This document shows positions 20,862-34,304 of a stretch of 64,000 nucleotides of DNA, piece after piece. A program made the translations under genes and the position numbers. Under the pieces are notes generated by a model. The model saw nothing but the letters and a program-made list of their open reading frames with translations. It was not told the origin of the DNA and did not search any database. The DNA comes from Mikania micrantha. Its lineage: Eukaryota; Streptophyta; Magnoliopsida; Asterales; Asteraceae. The stretch is taken from NCBI GenBank assembly GCA_009363875.1, contig CM018682.1, forward strand, positions 60,100,031 through 60,164,030. The letters run 5' to 3'. Within the stretch, counting starts at the first letter, position 1; each line of letters begins with the position of its first letter.

Positions 20862-23800
20862 TTGTTTTTATTTCTAATTGTAGAAATGACGAACTTAACA
20901 TTCGGTGACAAACATAATGTTTGTGCATACCTTGATCCGACTACACGGAAAGGCCAAGACTTTCGACCGATGATCGAGTTCCTTCGGAGATCGAGGATCT
21001 ATTATGCTATTTCCAACTCAGTTCAGATTTACCGATCACATATTCAGAGTTTCTGGGAATCAGCACGGGTGATTTCTGTAGATGAGGAATATGTTATAGA
21101 TGCGAATGTGCTTGGGCAAGCAATTCGTATATCCGAGGCCGATATTAGGAGGGTGTTACAGTTTGGAGGAGAACCAGCTGGAGTGACACTTATTCCGGAG
21201 AAGTGTATTAAGGGATGCTTCTTACGCATCAGATACTTCGGTGCCTACAATTCTATATCGGTGAAGAAGGGAAAGCTACCTCTGCAGTATAAGTTCTTGG
21301 CACATGTTCTTCTTCATTGTCTGAGTATGAGGAAGGGAACCTTTGATAAGCTTAGGGATTTTATGAGGTCGGCAATGGTTGCACTCATATTGAACAAACC
21401 GTTCAATTTTTCCGGGATGATCTTCAGATATATGTGTGACAACATCACGAAGGCTAAGGATAGGTTTTATATGTATCCTAGGTTCGTGCAAATGTTGATT
21501 GATGAAAGGTTGCCGGAAGAGCAGTTACCAAGGGAGGCTGGAGACTTGTTAAAGCTGAAACACATGACTGATTCCAGTTTGGGTCAAGTCAGGGTGTATC
21601 AAAGAAGTGTAGATGCTATTTTGTAGAAAGAGCTTATTGGTCATTGTGCCAGGGCAAACTATGTTGCTCCTGATGATGATGCATGGAGACATACAGATTA
21701 TGGATCTGATTTAGGGGCTGTTGCAGATGATGATGATCATGCACCACCTCCACCTCCTCCAAGACAACAAGTTAGGAAAACTACTGGTCAATCCTCAAGG
21801 TCTACACCTAAAGCTTCATTATCACAGGGACAGAGCTCACAGGAGCCAGTTGATATGTCTGCACATCAGACAGAGGCTACTGTTGTTGATAGTGATGGTG
21901 AGGAATCTTCTGATACTGAATCAGAATATGAAATGGTTCAAGAAGGGAACCAGATGGTTAGAAGATTAAAGAAGAAATTTGCTAAACAGGCTGAGGATGC
22001 AAGGGATGAAAGAGTTGATCCCAGTTTTGTTCCAGAAGAGTCTGAACTTCAAAGCCAAAGAGAAAGAAAAGGATGGCCAAAGGAAGGCCAAAGGAGGGCC
22101 TTATGAGAAGAAGGCTAAAACTACTAAGACCGTTGTGTCTTCATCTGTTATGCCTACATCAGTTACTGCTTCTGTTTCTACTGTTATTACTTCATCTGTT
22201 TCAGTGAATACTATTCCTGTGTCTACTTTACAAACTCCTGAGTTTGTAAATGTAGCTACTTTTATGCCAGCTTTTACAGATTCTACCACTGTGGCTACAT
22301 CAGTGCAAGACACTCAATGTCATCAGGATGATATTCCTAAAGATGATTTGTTTTCAGGGCTAGATGATTTGGGAGATATTAACTTCACAGTTAATTATGA
22401 TGATACTGATCTCAAGAGAAGATTATCTTTGTTATCAAAGGAGTTTGAATGCTACAAGAAGGAAAAGGAACATAATGTTGCTGATAAACCATCTTCTTCT
22501 AATACTGAATTAAATGAGTTGAAAACTCAAATGGCATTGATGATCAAGTGGAGAGAAGAAGAAATTCTTGAAAAGAAAAAGATGAAAGATAAGATTTCTG
22601 AAATGGAATTCTTTATCAAACTTTAGTCAGAAGACATTGTTGAACTTAAGAATGAAAATACTGATTTGAGGTTCAAGATAAAAGCTTTGGAGTCAAAGAT
22701 TTCAAAGACTGAAGCTTCAGGATCGGGTGTTGAGAAGGTGTTTGTGGATATTGAAGATGAAGAAGAGAAGATAGAAGAGGAGGAGAAGGTGGAAGGTGAA
22801 GAAGAAGAAAAAGTTGATTATGGTGATACTGATGTGGATGAACATCCTGATGATCATGATTTTGGAGGTGATGATGGGACTAGTGGTGGTGCTAGTGGAG
22901 TTGGTGGTACTTCTGGTTCTTTAGATTCTATTTCTGGAGCGATAGTGATATATTCTCCTTCAAAGGTTACTACTGATGCAGTTCCAGTTTCTTCTGTATC
23001 ATCTGATAGAGTCAGGGATTGTACATATGTTGAATTTGAAGATTTAGATGGAATAGAACATCCTGAGACAGTTCTTGATTACTCTTTGCCTACATTTCTT
23101 GATTTATTCAAATTACATTCTGACATTGACTTGCAGAGAAAAATTTTTGAGATTCAAGTGGATCAAGAGATAGAAGAAGGAGAGATTGTTGGTGATTATA
23201 CAGTTCAAGATTATCAAGAATTTTTAGATTGTGATGATGAGTTGATATTTGATTTTGAAGAACATGAAGATGTTGATTTGTCTGATTATGATAAAGATAT
23301 TATTGATGAAGAGCTGTTGAATTTAAACATGATGAAGAAAATATTTGAGGCTGGAAGTATGTCCAGAACAACTTTGGATCCAGTTAAAGTGAAGACTAAT
23401 ATGGATTTTTGGAAAGAGATTCAAGATGAGACAAAGTACATTATTGATCATTTACATTCATTCAAGATAATGACAGAAGTTTTAGAAGACAAAGATCCAG
23501 AAAACCTAACTAACCAATCCAAGAAGTTCAAGATTGGATCTAAATCCAAGATGATTGAAAGGATTATTAGTTATGGTTACTTTCATAACATTTCAGGAAG
23601 CTTGATGGATAGAGGATGTTATGTTGTGAAACGAATAGATGGATGCCAATACTTTGGCAAGGCTTCTGATTTGATGAGTCTACCGTCTTTTGAATGTAAA
23701 GCTCTTTCAAGATTGAGGATGATAAAGCCTATTCAGACTCGACACAATGAAATTTTTGAGAATTTGTTGAAGAAATAAGCACGAATTGGATGGAGTTTGT

Positions 23801-24354
23801 TAACACCTCAGTTTAGAGAAAAATTTCAGGATTATGTGAAGCCTAAAGTATTTAAAAGACCAAGACTCAGGAAGATTGAACAAGACTGGAACCCATATTT
23901 CAAGTTTTGGTTTTATGACGATAGAACTTCTGAAGGAGTGATTTTATTGAAACAAGATGATAACTGGAGGGTGATCAGGATGCTTGATCCTGTTTGGATT
24001 GTAAACTGTTCAAAGAATGATATTGCTTTACTTGATTCAGCAGAGATGTATGCCGAAGATGGATATCATGATGTTGGAGTGAGTTTCAAAGATATGGCAG
24101 TTCAATTTCAAACCATTGCACGAATGTGTTATACATTGGGTATACATTCGGGATGCAATTGGGAAAATGTGAATTATCTATATTCTGAGTTGATGCAAGT
24201 TCAGAAGGAGAGAGATGAAAGAGACACAAAGATTGAAGCTGATAGACTTGCAAAGATACCACGTTCGGTTATTATACGAGCGGTGGATAATGTGGTTACT
24301 GAAGAGATTGGAGAATCTAGTGGAGTTAAAGACAAAGATGAAGACAAAGACTGA
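20862..24354 (+). pseudogene. Additional ORF (aORF) of copia A, decayed
   Basis: About 1,160 codons in the same place as an env-like ORF, but I see no convincing signal peptide or transmembrane segment, so I do not call it Env. The likely start is the ATG at 20886 (MTNLTFGDKHN); the frame also opens at 20862. Regions: globular N-terminal domain (about residues 1-250; IQSFWESARV, FNFSGMIFRYM, MYPRFVQML); Pro-rich and acidic linker; coiled-coil-prone segment (about 22400-22720); strongly acidic Glu/Asp region (22740-23330); conserved C-terminal domain (23340-24300; GYFHNISGSLMD, VKPKVFKRPRLRKIEQDW). Lesions: TAG 21624, a frameshift near 22045, TAG 22624, TAA 23776. The N-terminal domain resembles proteins I recall as frequent in Asteraceae retroelements (unverified). 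Function unknown. Confidence 0.85.
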
Positions 24355-24371
24355 AGATTTTGATAGCAAAC

Positions 24372-24385
24372 ATTTAGGGGGAGTT
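24372..24385 (+). promoter_or_regulatory. Polypurine tract of copia A
   Basis: TTTAGGGGGAG directly before the 3' LTR: primer for plus-strand DNA synthesis. Confidence 0.85.
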
Positions 24386-24900
24386 TGTTAGTACATATTT
24401 GTAATTGTTTTCTATTCAAAAGTTGTATTTATTTTGAGTTTCAGAGAAGGTTCGGCTAAAGGTATGCCATAGGTTCGTTTGGCCCACGAACATAGGCAGG
24501 TTCGGCGAAACTATTGATTTGATAGGTTCGGCGAACCTATGACCTGGAGAAGGTTCGGCGAACCTTTTGGTATGTCTACATAGGTTCATCTAGTAAACCT
24601 TAGGGTTCGGCTGGCAAACCTAGGGTTCGGCTACCAGAAAAGGTTCGCTGGTCTGTTTTGTATAAATAGAAGGTTTGTCTGTTTTTCAGTAGAACTTTTG
24701 ACAGAACTTCTGAGATTTTCTCTGTGTGAGATCTGTGTTTTCTGAGTGAAGTCTTGTAATCATTTGTTGATAAGTCAAGAGTTGATTATTGAATTGCTTG
24801 TGTTCGTTGATTTTCTACATATTAACTATGGATTCCGCACGTAGTTGATAGTTAGTAGGACTTCGTATTCGATCCTGATTGAAATTCAACCAAATCAACA
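24386..24900 (+). repeat. 3' LTR of copia A (515 bp)
   Basis: Same ends as 8875-9365. The 24 bp length difference comes mainly from gain or loss of GGTTCG/CGAACC units in U3 (24500-24640). TATAAATAG at 24661. Confidence 0.95.
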
Positions 24901-27900
24901 TACTAAGCAATGCGCACAAGGTGTTTGATCAAAGGCCAAAATTTAGGCTTGTGAAAAGGTCATTAATTGGTTCAAAACCATTAGTACATGCTACGTGGCG
25001 GTGATAACCGTTCAAATGGTCTAGAATGAATGCGAGCATGTGTTATGTTCATTGAATGTAGTTGTATGTGTGTAATACATCTAGATAGTTATGGAGAATG
25101 TCAACGTGTCCAATACCCGGGAAAAAGCAAGTTGAATTTGGTGTAGGATGTATGACTACTTAATTGATGTCTTGTGTACTCGGGCTGCTTGAGTGTTTAA
25201 ATTCAACGTGGACTAACTAGTATGGGTTTTTTTTTGTTCTTGTCTATGTGATGTTATAATTGCATAACTAGATATGGAGTCATTATATGTTTGAGAAAAA
25301 TTGAGACCAGGAATTTGACGGTGACCCACATTCGCGTAGAAGTATATATAAGACCATGAACAACTTAGGTTTAACCGAAATTCCAAATTGCGTGTATGTG
25401 TGCATTATAAATCATAAAACTATGAATGTGAACATGATTTAAACACCAAACCACCTGATTTTGATATGTAAATTCGTTCAGGTGCGGTATGGGTGTTGGG
25501 AGACAATATGGGTTTTGGTGTAAAGTAGCGTATGAATATGTAAATAGGTGGTAAAGTGTTTTAAAATTACTTTTTTGATACGCTTATGTAGTAATTTAAC
25601 TTATCTTTAATGAAAAAGGAAAATTTTGGTCATACAGGACTCACAAGTGCGATTAACAATTCTTTAAACATCAAAGAGGATGGGTTTATTATGTTATGCT
25701 CACAAGGTGTTTGATCAAAGGCCTAAATTTGGGGTTTACAAGAATATAATGGTTAATTCGTGCATTACCATCAGTACACGCTAAGTTGCGGTGATAACAG
25801 GTTAAAAGGTCTAGAATGAAGGCGAACATGTGTTATGTGTAGTTAATGTAGTTCTATGTGTGTAATACATATAGGTAGGTGTGGTGAACGTCAAGGAACA
25901 GGTCAGAGACCTGGGAAAGAACAAGTTGACTTTGGTGGTGATCTTATGGGCTAAGGTGAGTTACCTTCTCAACTTAATTTGCAACCACAAGTCAAGTTAG
26001 TGTTGGTAGGCTGGAGTTGGATGTATGACAACTTAATTGATGTCTTGTGTACCGGGTCAATGTTATGAGTTACATGCATACATGTCAATGTATGTAGCCA
26101 ACGCACGTTTAAATATACTAGTTTTTAAATCGACAATACATGAGGAATACATGTTTTTAAGGAAATGTATATAGAAGACCACGTATAGTGGCAACTTGAG
26201 TGTTTAAATTGAATGGGGAGTAATTAGTACGAGTTTGGTTGTCTATATGTAGTCATAAGTACATAATTTAATATGGTGTCATTTATGTGTTTGAGAATAA
26301 TTGAGACTTTGAATTTGATGGGGATCCACATTCATGGAAGTATATGTAAGACCATGAAAAATTTAGGTTTTTCCAAAAATTTAAATTGGGTTTAGGTGTG
26401 AATTAGAAATCATAAAACTATGTATGTGAACATGATTTAAACACCTAACCACTTGATTATATATGTAAAATCGTTGAGGTGCAACATGCATGTTGGGAGA
26501 CAATATGGGTTTTGGTGTAAAACACCATATGAATATGTAGATGTGTGGTAAAATGTGTTAGATAGTTTTGATATGTTTGTGTGGCAATTTTACTAATCTT
26601 TAATGAAAAATGAAGATTTTGTGTGGTAGATATGTTTGCCGGATTAACTATTCTTTAAACATTAAAGAGGATTAGTTTATTAGGCAATGTGCACAAGGTG
26701 TTTGATTAAAGGCCAAAATTTAGGCTTGCGAAAATGTCATTAATTTGTTCAAAACTATTAGTACATGCTACGTGGCAGTGATAACCGTTCAAATGGTCTA
26801 GAATGAATGCGAGCATGTGTTATGTTCATTGAATGTAGTTGTATGTGTGTAATACATATAGATAGTTATGGAGAATGTCAAGGTGTCCAATACCCGGGAA
26901 AGAGCAAGTTGAATTTGGTGTAGGATGTATGACTACTTAATTGATGTCTTGTGTACTCGGTGAACGTTATGAGTTAGTTGCATAAATGTCAATATATGTA
27001 GACAATGTGTTGTCTACATATATTGGTTATGATATCGACAATGCATGAGGAACTTGCGTTGATAAGGCAATGTATATATAAGCTCATGAATAGTGGCTGC
27101 TTGAGTGTTTAAATTCAACGTGGACTAACTAGTACGGGTTTTTTTTGTTCTTGTCTATGTGATGTTATAATTGCATAACTAGATATGGGAGTCATTAAAT
27201 GTTTGAGAAAAATTGAGACCAGGAATTTGACGGCGACCCACATTCGCGTAGAAGTATATATAAGATCATGAACAACTTAGGTTTAACCGAAATTCCAAAT
27301 TGCGTGTATGTGTGCATTAGAAATCATAAAACTATGAATGTGAACATGATTTAAACACCAAACCACCTGATTTTGATATGTAAATTCGTTGAGGTGCGGT
27401 ATGGGTGTTGGGAGACAATATGGGTTTTGGTGTAAAGCAGCGTATGAATATGTAAATAGGTGGTAAAGTGTTTTAAAATTACTTTTTTGATACGCTTATG
27501 TAGTAATTTAACTTATGTTTAATGAAAAAGGAAAATTTTGGTCATACAGGAATCACAAGTGCGATTAACAATTCTTTAAACATCAAAGAGGATTGGTTTA
27601 TTATGTTATGCTCACAAAGTGTTTGATCAAAGGCCTAAATTTGGGGTTTACAAGAATATAATGGTTAATTGTTACATTACCATCAGTACACGCTAAGTTG
27701 CGGTGATAATACATATAGGTAGGTGTGGTGAACGTCAAGGAACAGGTCAGAGACCCGGGAAAGAACAAGTTGACTTTGGTGGTGATCTTATGGGCTAAGG
27801 TGAGTTACCTTCTCAACTTAATTTGCAACCACGAGTCATGTTAGTGTTGGTAGGCTGGAGTTGGATGTATGACAACTTAATTGATGTCTTGTGTACCGGG

Positions 27901-28807
27901 TCAATGTTATGAGTTAGTTGCATACATGTCAATGTATGTAGCCAACGCACGTTTAGATATATTGGTTTTTAAATCGACAATACATGAGGAATATATTTTT
28001 TAAGGAAATGTATATAGAAGACCACGTATAGTGGCAACTTGAGTGTTTAAATTGAATGGGGAGTAATTAGTACGAGTTTGGTTGTCTATATGTTGTTATA
28101 AGTACATAATTTAATATGGTGTCATTTATGTGTTTGAGAATAATTGATACTTCGAATTTGATGGGGATCCACATTCATGGAAGTATATGTAAGACCATGA
28201 AAAATTTAGGTTTTTCCAAAAATCTAAATTGGGTTTAGGTGTGAATTAGAAATCATAAAACTATGTATGTGAACATGATTTAAACACCTAACCACATGAA
28301 TTTATAGGTAAAATCGTTCAGGTGCAACACGGATGTTGGGAGACAATATGGGTTTTGGTGTAAAACACCATATGAATATGTAGACGTGTGGTAAAATGTG
28401 TTAAATTATTGTTTTGATATGTTTGTGTGGCAATTTGACTAATCTTTAATGAAAAATGAAGATTTTGTGTGGTAGATATGTTTGCCGGATTAACAATTCT
28501 TTAAACATTAAAGAGGATGCGCACAAGGTGTTTGATCAAAGGCCAAAATTTAGGCTTGCGAAAATGTCATTAATTGGTTCAAAACCATTAGTACATGCTA
28601 CGCGGCGGTGATAACCGTTCAAATGGTCTAGAATGAATGCGAGAATGTGTTATGTTCATTGAATGTAGTTGTATGTGTGTAATACATCTAGATAGTTATG
28701 GAGAATGTCAAGGTGTCCAATACCCGGGAAGAAGCAAGTTGAATTTGGTGTAGGATGTATGACTCCTTAATTGATGTCTTGTGTACTCGGTGAACGTTAT
28801 GAGTTAG
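24901..28807 (+). repeat. A/B dimeric satellite, middle segment
   Basis: Subunit starts (CACAAGGTG anchor): A 24915, B 25701, A 26692, B 27613, A 28522, then cut at 28807 by copia B. Three deletions are visible: about 137 bp at 25182 in the first A, about 70-75 bp near 27705 in the second B, and about 16 bp near 28517. Starts with TACTA (right duplication of copia A) and ends with GTTAG (left duplication of copia B). Confidence 0.94.
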
Positions 28808-29302
28808 AGTTGATTTGGTTGAAACCGATCAGGATCGAATACGAAGTCCTACGAACTATCAACTACGTGCGGAATCCATAGTCAATATGTAGAAATACAA
28901 AGAACACAAGCAATTCAATAATAAACTCTTGTATTATCAACAAATGATTACAAGATCTCAATCAGAAATACAATTCTCACACAGAGAAAATACAGAAAGT
29001 TTCTAGCAATCTGTCAAGAGTTCTATCTGTTCTATAAACAAACCTTCTATTTATAGAAACAGAACCAGCGAACCTATTATAGGTAGCCGAACCTAAGATT
29101 TGCCAGCCGAACCCTAAGGTTCGCTGGGCGAACCCTTAGGTTCGTTAGACGAACCCATGTAAACCTATCAACCCAATAGGTTCGCCAACATGCCAAGGTT
29201 CGTGGGCCAGACGAACCTTAGGCAATTTTTAGCCGAACCTTTATCTAAACTCAAAATAAATACATCTTTTGAATAGCAAACAATTACAAATATGTACTAA
29301 CA
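28808..29302 (-). repeat. 3' LTR of copia B (495 bp)
   Basis: Matches 38586-39128. Its outermost base is mutated: AG instead of TG at 28808 on the plus strand, that is CT instead of CA at the minus-strand end. GGTTCG/CGAACC units at about 29060-29245; TATA box at 29047-29055. Confidence 0.94.
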
Positions 29303-29317
29303 AACTCCCTCTAAATG
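29303..29317 (-). promoter_or_regulatory. Polypurine tract of copia B
   Basis: Minus strand TTTAGAGGGAGTT next to the 3' LTR. It has an A within the G run seen in copia A. Confidence 0.8.
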
Positions 29318-29333
29318 TTTGCTATCAAAGTAT

Positions 29334-32300
29334 TCAGTCTTTTTCTTCACCTTTATCTTCAGCTTTATCTTCAGCGCTGTCAACTACTCCACTAGATTCT
29401 CCAACTTCTTCCACCGCTCGTATAACAACAGAACGTGGTATCTTCGCCAACCTCTCAGCTTCAATCTTTGCATCTCTTTCATCTCTCTCCTTCTGAATTT
29501 GCATCAACTCTGTATAAAGATAGTTCACATTTTCCCACTTGCATCCCGAATGAATACCCAATGTAAAACACATTCGTGCAATGGTTTGAAATTGAATTGC
29601 CATATCTTTGAAACTTACTCCAACATCATGATATCCTTCTTCAGCATATATCTCAGCAGTGTTAAGTAAATCCACATCATCCTTTGAACAGTTAACTATC
29701 CAAATAGGATCAAGCATCCGAATCACCCTCCAATAATCATCTTGCTTCAATACAATCACACCTTCATAAGTTCTCTCATCATAAAACCAAAATTTGAAGA
29801 ATGGATTCTAGTCTTGTTCAATCTTTCGGAGTCTTGGTCTCTTGAAGACTTTAGGCTTCACATAATCTTTGAATCTTTCTCTAAACTGTGGTGTTAACAA
29901 ACTCCATCCCATTCGAGCTTCTTTCTTCAACAGATTCTCAAAAATTTCATTGTGTCGAGTCTGAATAGGCTTTATCATCCTTAATCTTGAAAGATCTTTG
30001 CACTCAAATGCTGGTAAACTCATCAGATCAGTAGCCTTGCCAAAGTATTGGCATCCATCTATTCTTTTCACCACATAACATCCCTTATCCATCAAACTTC
30101 CTGAAATGTTATGAAAATAACCATAACTAATAATCCTTCCGATCATCTTGGATTTAGATCCAATCTTGAACTTCTTGGATTGTTTAGTTAGGTTTTCTGG
30201 ATCTTTATCTTCAAACACTTCTGTCATAATCTTGAAAGAATGTAAGTGATCAATAATGTACTTTGTCTCATCTTGAAATGCTTTCCAATAATCCAAATTT
30301 GTCTTAGCTTTAACTGGATCTAAAGTTGTTCTTGACATACTACTAGCTTCAAACATTTTCTTCATCATATTTAAATTCAACAGCTCTTCATCAATGACAT
30401 CCTTATCATAATCAGATAAATCAGTATCTTCATCTTCTTCAAAATCAAAAATCAAATCATCATCATCTTCAAGTAAATCTTGATAATCTTGAATAGAATA
30501 ATCACCTACAATCTCTCCTTCTTCTATCTCTTGATAAAGTTGAACTTCAAAAATGTTTCTCTGCAAGTCTATGTTAGAATTCATTTTAAACAAATCAAGA
30601 AATGTAGGCAAGGAGTAATCAAGAGTCCTTCCAGGATATTCTATTGCATCCAAATCTTCAAATTCAACAGAAGTACAATCCCTAGCTCTATCAGAAGATA
30701 CAGAAGAAAGTGGAACATCATCTGTAGTAATCTTTGAAGGAGAATAAACACTGATAGCTCCAGTCACAGCATTCAGACCACCATCACCTCCAGCAACTCC
30801 ACCAGCACCACCTCCTGCTCCATCATCACCACCAAGATCAAAATCATCAGAATGTTCATCAATATCAGTATCCCCATAGTCAACTGCTTCTTCTTCTTCT
30901 TCTTCATTCTTCTCCTCCTCTACCTTCTCATCTGCCTTCTCCTCAATATCAACATCCACATCCACCACTACCTTCTCCACTCTTGAGTTTGAACCAGAAG
31001 CATCAATATTTGAAATCTTCTCTTCTAACTCTTTCATTTTGAATCTCAAATCAGTGTTTTCATTCTTCAACACAAAAATATCTTCATATTGAAGTTTAAT
31101 AAAGAACTTTAGATCAGAAATCTCTTTATTCATCTTCTTTTTCTCAGCAAGTTCTTATTCTCTCCATTTTATCATCAAATCCATTTGATCTTTCAACTCA
31201 TCTAATTCAGAAGTGGAAGAAGATGGTTTATCAGCAACATCTTTTTCTTTGATCTTCTTGTAATCTTCAAACTCTTCTGATAATAAAGATAATCTTCTCT
31301 TAAGATCAGAGTCATCATAATTAACAGTGAAGTTAATGTCTCCCAAATCATCTAATCCTGAAAATAAATCATCTCTGGGAAGATCATCATGATGAATAGA
31401 AGTCTCTGGCAAAGAAGTGGTGACTGTAGTAGCCTCGGTAAAAGATGGAACAAAAGATGCTACATTTATAAACTCTGGAGTTTGTAAAGTAGAAGCATGA
31501 ATAGTAGAAACTGGAACTGAAGAAGTAACAACTGGTGAAGCAGAAACAAACACTGATGTAGGCATAACAGGTGAAGACACAACAGTCTTAGTAGTTTTGG
31601 CCTTCTTCCTCTCATAAGGCCCTCCTCTGGCCATTCTTTTCAGCTTCTTTGGTTTAGAAGACTCTGGCTCTTCAGGAATAAAACTGGGATCAGCTCTTTC
31701 ATCCCTTTCTTCTGCAGCCTGTTGAGCAAACTTTTTCTTGAGTCTTCTAACCATCTGGTTCCCTTCCTGAACCATTTCATATTCTGACTCAGAGTCAGAA
31801 GATTCTTCTTCATCATTACCAGCAACAGCAGCCTCTGTCTGCTGTTCAGACATATCAACTTCTAATGGCTCCTGTGAGCTCTGCCCTTGAGAAGATTTAG
31901 CTTTAGGAGTAGATCGGGATGATTGTCCAGTAGTCTTCCTGACTTGTTGTCTTGGAGGAGGTGGAGGTGGTGCTTGATCATCATCTGCAACAAACTCTTC
32001 ATTATCGGATCCTGAGTCAGCATGTCTCCAGGCATCCTCATCAGGAGCAACATAGTTTGCCCTGGCACAATGACCAATCAACTCTTTCTCAAGAACAGCA
32101 TCTCCAGTTCTTTGATACACTCTGACCTGACCCAAGCGGGAATCAGTCATGTGTTTAAGCTTCAGTAGATCTCCAGCTTCCCTGGGTAACATGCCTTCTG
32201 GCAACCTCTCATCTATCAATATCAACATCTGCACGAACCTAGGATACATGTAGAATCTATCCTTAGCCTTCGTGATGTTGTCACACATGTAACGGAAGAT

Positions 32301-32858
32301 CATGCCAGAGAAATTGAACGGTTTGTTCAATATAAGAGCTACCATAGCTGACCTCATGAAATCCCTTAGCTCATCAAAAGTTCCCTTCCTCATACTCAAA
32401 CAATGAAGTAGAACATGAGCCAAAAACTTGAATTGTAGAGGTAGCTTTCCCTTCTTCACTGAAATGGAGTTATAAGCTCCAAAGTAACGAATACGAAGAA
32501 AACAACCTTTTATGCACCTCTCAGGAATGAGAGTCACACCATTCGGTTCTCCCCCAAACTGCAACACCCTCCTAATATCAGCCTCAGATATACGAATTGC
32601 TTGTCCAAGCACATTCGCATCTATGACATAATCCTCATCAACTGAAATCACACGAGCAGATTCCCAGAAACTCTGAATATGAGAACGATAAATCTGGACT
32701 GAGTTGGAAATCGCATAATAAATCCTCGATCTCCTGAGAAACTCTATCATAGGCCGGAAATCTTGACCGTTCCATGTTGTCGGATCTAGATATGCACAAA
32801 CATTATGCTTGTCTCCGAAGGTTAAGTTTGCCATTTCTACAATTAGAAATAAAAACAA
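29334..32858 (-). pseudogene. Additional ORF (aORF) of copia B, nearly intact
   Basis: A single frame of about 1,174 codons without any frameshift, broken only by two stops: TAA at 31157-31155 (where copia A has a Glu codon) and TAG at 29810-29808 (where copia A has Trp). Domains as in copia A: N-terminal globular domain beginning MANLTFGDKHN, Pro-rich and Ser/Thr-rich linker with a PPPPPP run, coiled coil, long Glu/Asp tract with a Gly-rich patch (about 30780-30960), C-terminal domain. On the minus strand a pyrimidine-rich stretch ending TTGTAG sits just before the likely start, like a 3' splice site. No known enzymatic motif is recognised. It is the best-preserved coding region of this element. 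Confidence 0.87.
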
Positions 32859-32909
32859 TTAGAAACAAAATTAATCAAAAATTAAAAAAAAAATTAAAAA
32901 ATTCCTAAG

Positions 32910-33640
32910 TAGACCAGCGAACCTATCCCCTTAGACGAACCTTTACCAAAAGGTTCGGTTCTTTTGAAATCCATAGGTTCGCCACAAACCTATCATATCC
33001 AGACGAACCTTCAAGGTTCGGCGAACCTTTGTTCATTCAACGAACCTATTCAACAGCGAACCTTTTCCACTTTTCAAATCAAATTTTTAAAACTTTGAAT
33101 TTGTTGATAAAAATCATATACCGAGGTTCGAAACATGCCGATGAACAATATTAATGTAGATGGTTTGTCCAAATTTTTAAATTTTAACCATTTTTAATCC
33201 AATTTACAAGTTCGATCTAAAATTCTTAAAAACACTCAGATCTCTCAAATTAACCGGTCAAATTCAGTAATTTCTACCTAGAAATGATCACAAGATGATT
33301 CTGAATCTAATGAAATCAATAAAAAGTTCTGGGATGCTCTAGAATGGAAATCGAAAAATCTCTTCTTGTAGATTCGCTAATCGTGAAAAAGATGAGAGTG
33401 ACGAACCCTTCTGGCGAACCCTTTATATATATGTCACGAACCTTTTCAGACGAGCCTTTCACGAACCTTTGCTACAAACCTTTTGCAGCGAACCATTTCA
33501 CCGAACCATCTCAGACAAACCTAGTAAGCGAACCTAGTCAGCGAATCTAGCTAACGAACCTAGCCAACGAACCTAACCAGCGAACCTTACCTAACGAACC
33601 TTATCAGCGAACCTTCTCAAACCAGACGAACCTTTTTCAA
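32910..33640 (-). repeat. GGTTCG arrays upstream of aORF (copia B)
   Basis: Two arrays of CGAACC (plus strand) at about 32910-33075 and 33400-33640, separated by about 330 bp of non-coding sequence. Same arrangement as in copia A. Confidence 0.87.
33411..33431 (-). promoter_or_regulatory. Candidate internal promoter for the aORF (copia B)
   Basis: Minus strand TATATATAAAGGGTTCGCC, directly downstream of a GGTTCG array. Orthologous to 20115-20135 of copia A. Confidence 0.48.
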
Positions 33641-34304
33641 AAATTTTGAATTTTTCTTTAAATTTCAAAAGACAAACATGTTTAATCATTCCAAAGTCAA
33701 ACAAATAATCAAAAATTATTGATTTAACATCAGATGAAAAAATTAAAATCTTTTTGTAATTTTTCAAACTTTTAGAACAATTAAACTACAAATTTAACAA
33801 AAGAACTATCCTAAAAAATAAAATCTTTTTGTTTGAGAAAGATCCTGACATGAGATCATATTATTTTACAATTTTCAACACATCTGTTTGTATTATTTCA
33901 AATATTATCTGCAAATTACAAGTCTAAGATGATTGTCAGTATACTTATCCTTTTAAATTTATCACTTAGTCAAGAAATCAGTTTAAAACAAGATTATGAG
34001 AACACTTTATAATAATTCATTTACTTGAAAACATCCCCGATTTGTGAATAACTAATCAAACAAAAATGTTCTTAAAACTTATGATTTCAATTTCAACTAA
34101 TCTGATCATGCAAAAATAAAGCAGAATTTCTTTTTGAAAATAACTAAATAGAAAACAATTTGAAATTGTTCAAAATCTTGGAATCAAGGTTGATACTTAC
34201 GTATGCTCAAATGATCCAGAAAATGAACGAAACAATAATTTAAGATTAAGCTTTTAACAATCAGTTCGATATTTTCATATACGCAGAGATTGTCCAAATC
34301 TTAA
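33641..34304 (-). other. Non-coding region upstream of aORF region (copia B)
   Basis: AT-rich and homologous to 19210-19895 of copia A. No coding sequence. It begins directly at the deletion junction (about 34335) that removed the rest of pol. Confidence 0.75.

Larger units (their letters stand above)
8875..24900 (+). mobile_element. Copia element A, SIRE/Maximus-like, defective, with nested gypsy
   Basis: Order: 5' LTR, tRNA-Met primer site, leader with GGTTCG array, gag pseudogene, [partial gypsy-2 at 13112-17962], end of RT plus RNase H, non-coding region, additional ORF, polypurine tract, 3' LTR. Target duplications TATTA (8870-8874) and TACTA (24901-24905) differ at one base and sit in satellite sequence that is otherwise contiguous. 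Protease, integrase and most of RT are missing. Without the gypsy block the element is about 11.2 kb. The pol-then-extra-ORF order resembles SIRE-type Copia elements; the lineage is inferred from memory. Confidence 0.93.

Noticed and set aside
20862..24354. Calling the aORF an envelope gene
   Set aside because: Position fits, but no signal peptide, transmembrane helix or glycoprotein features are visible.
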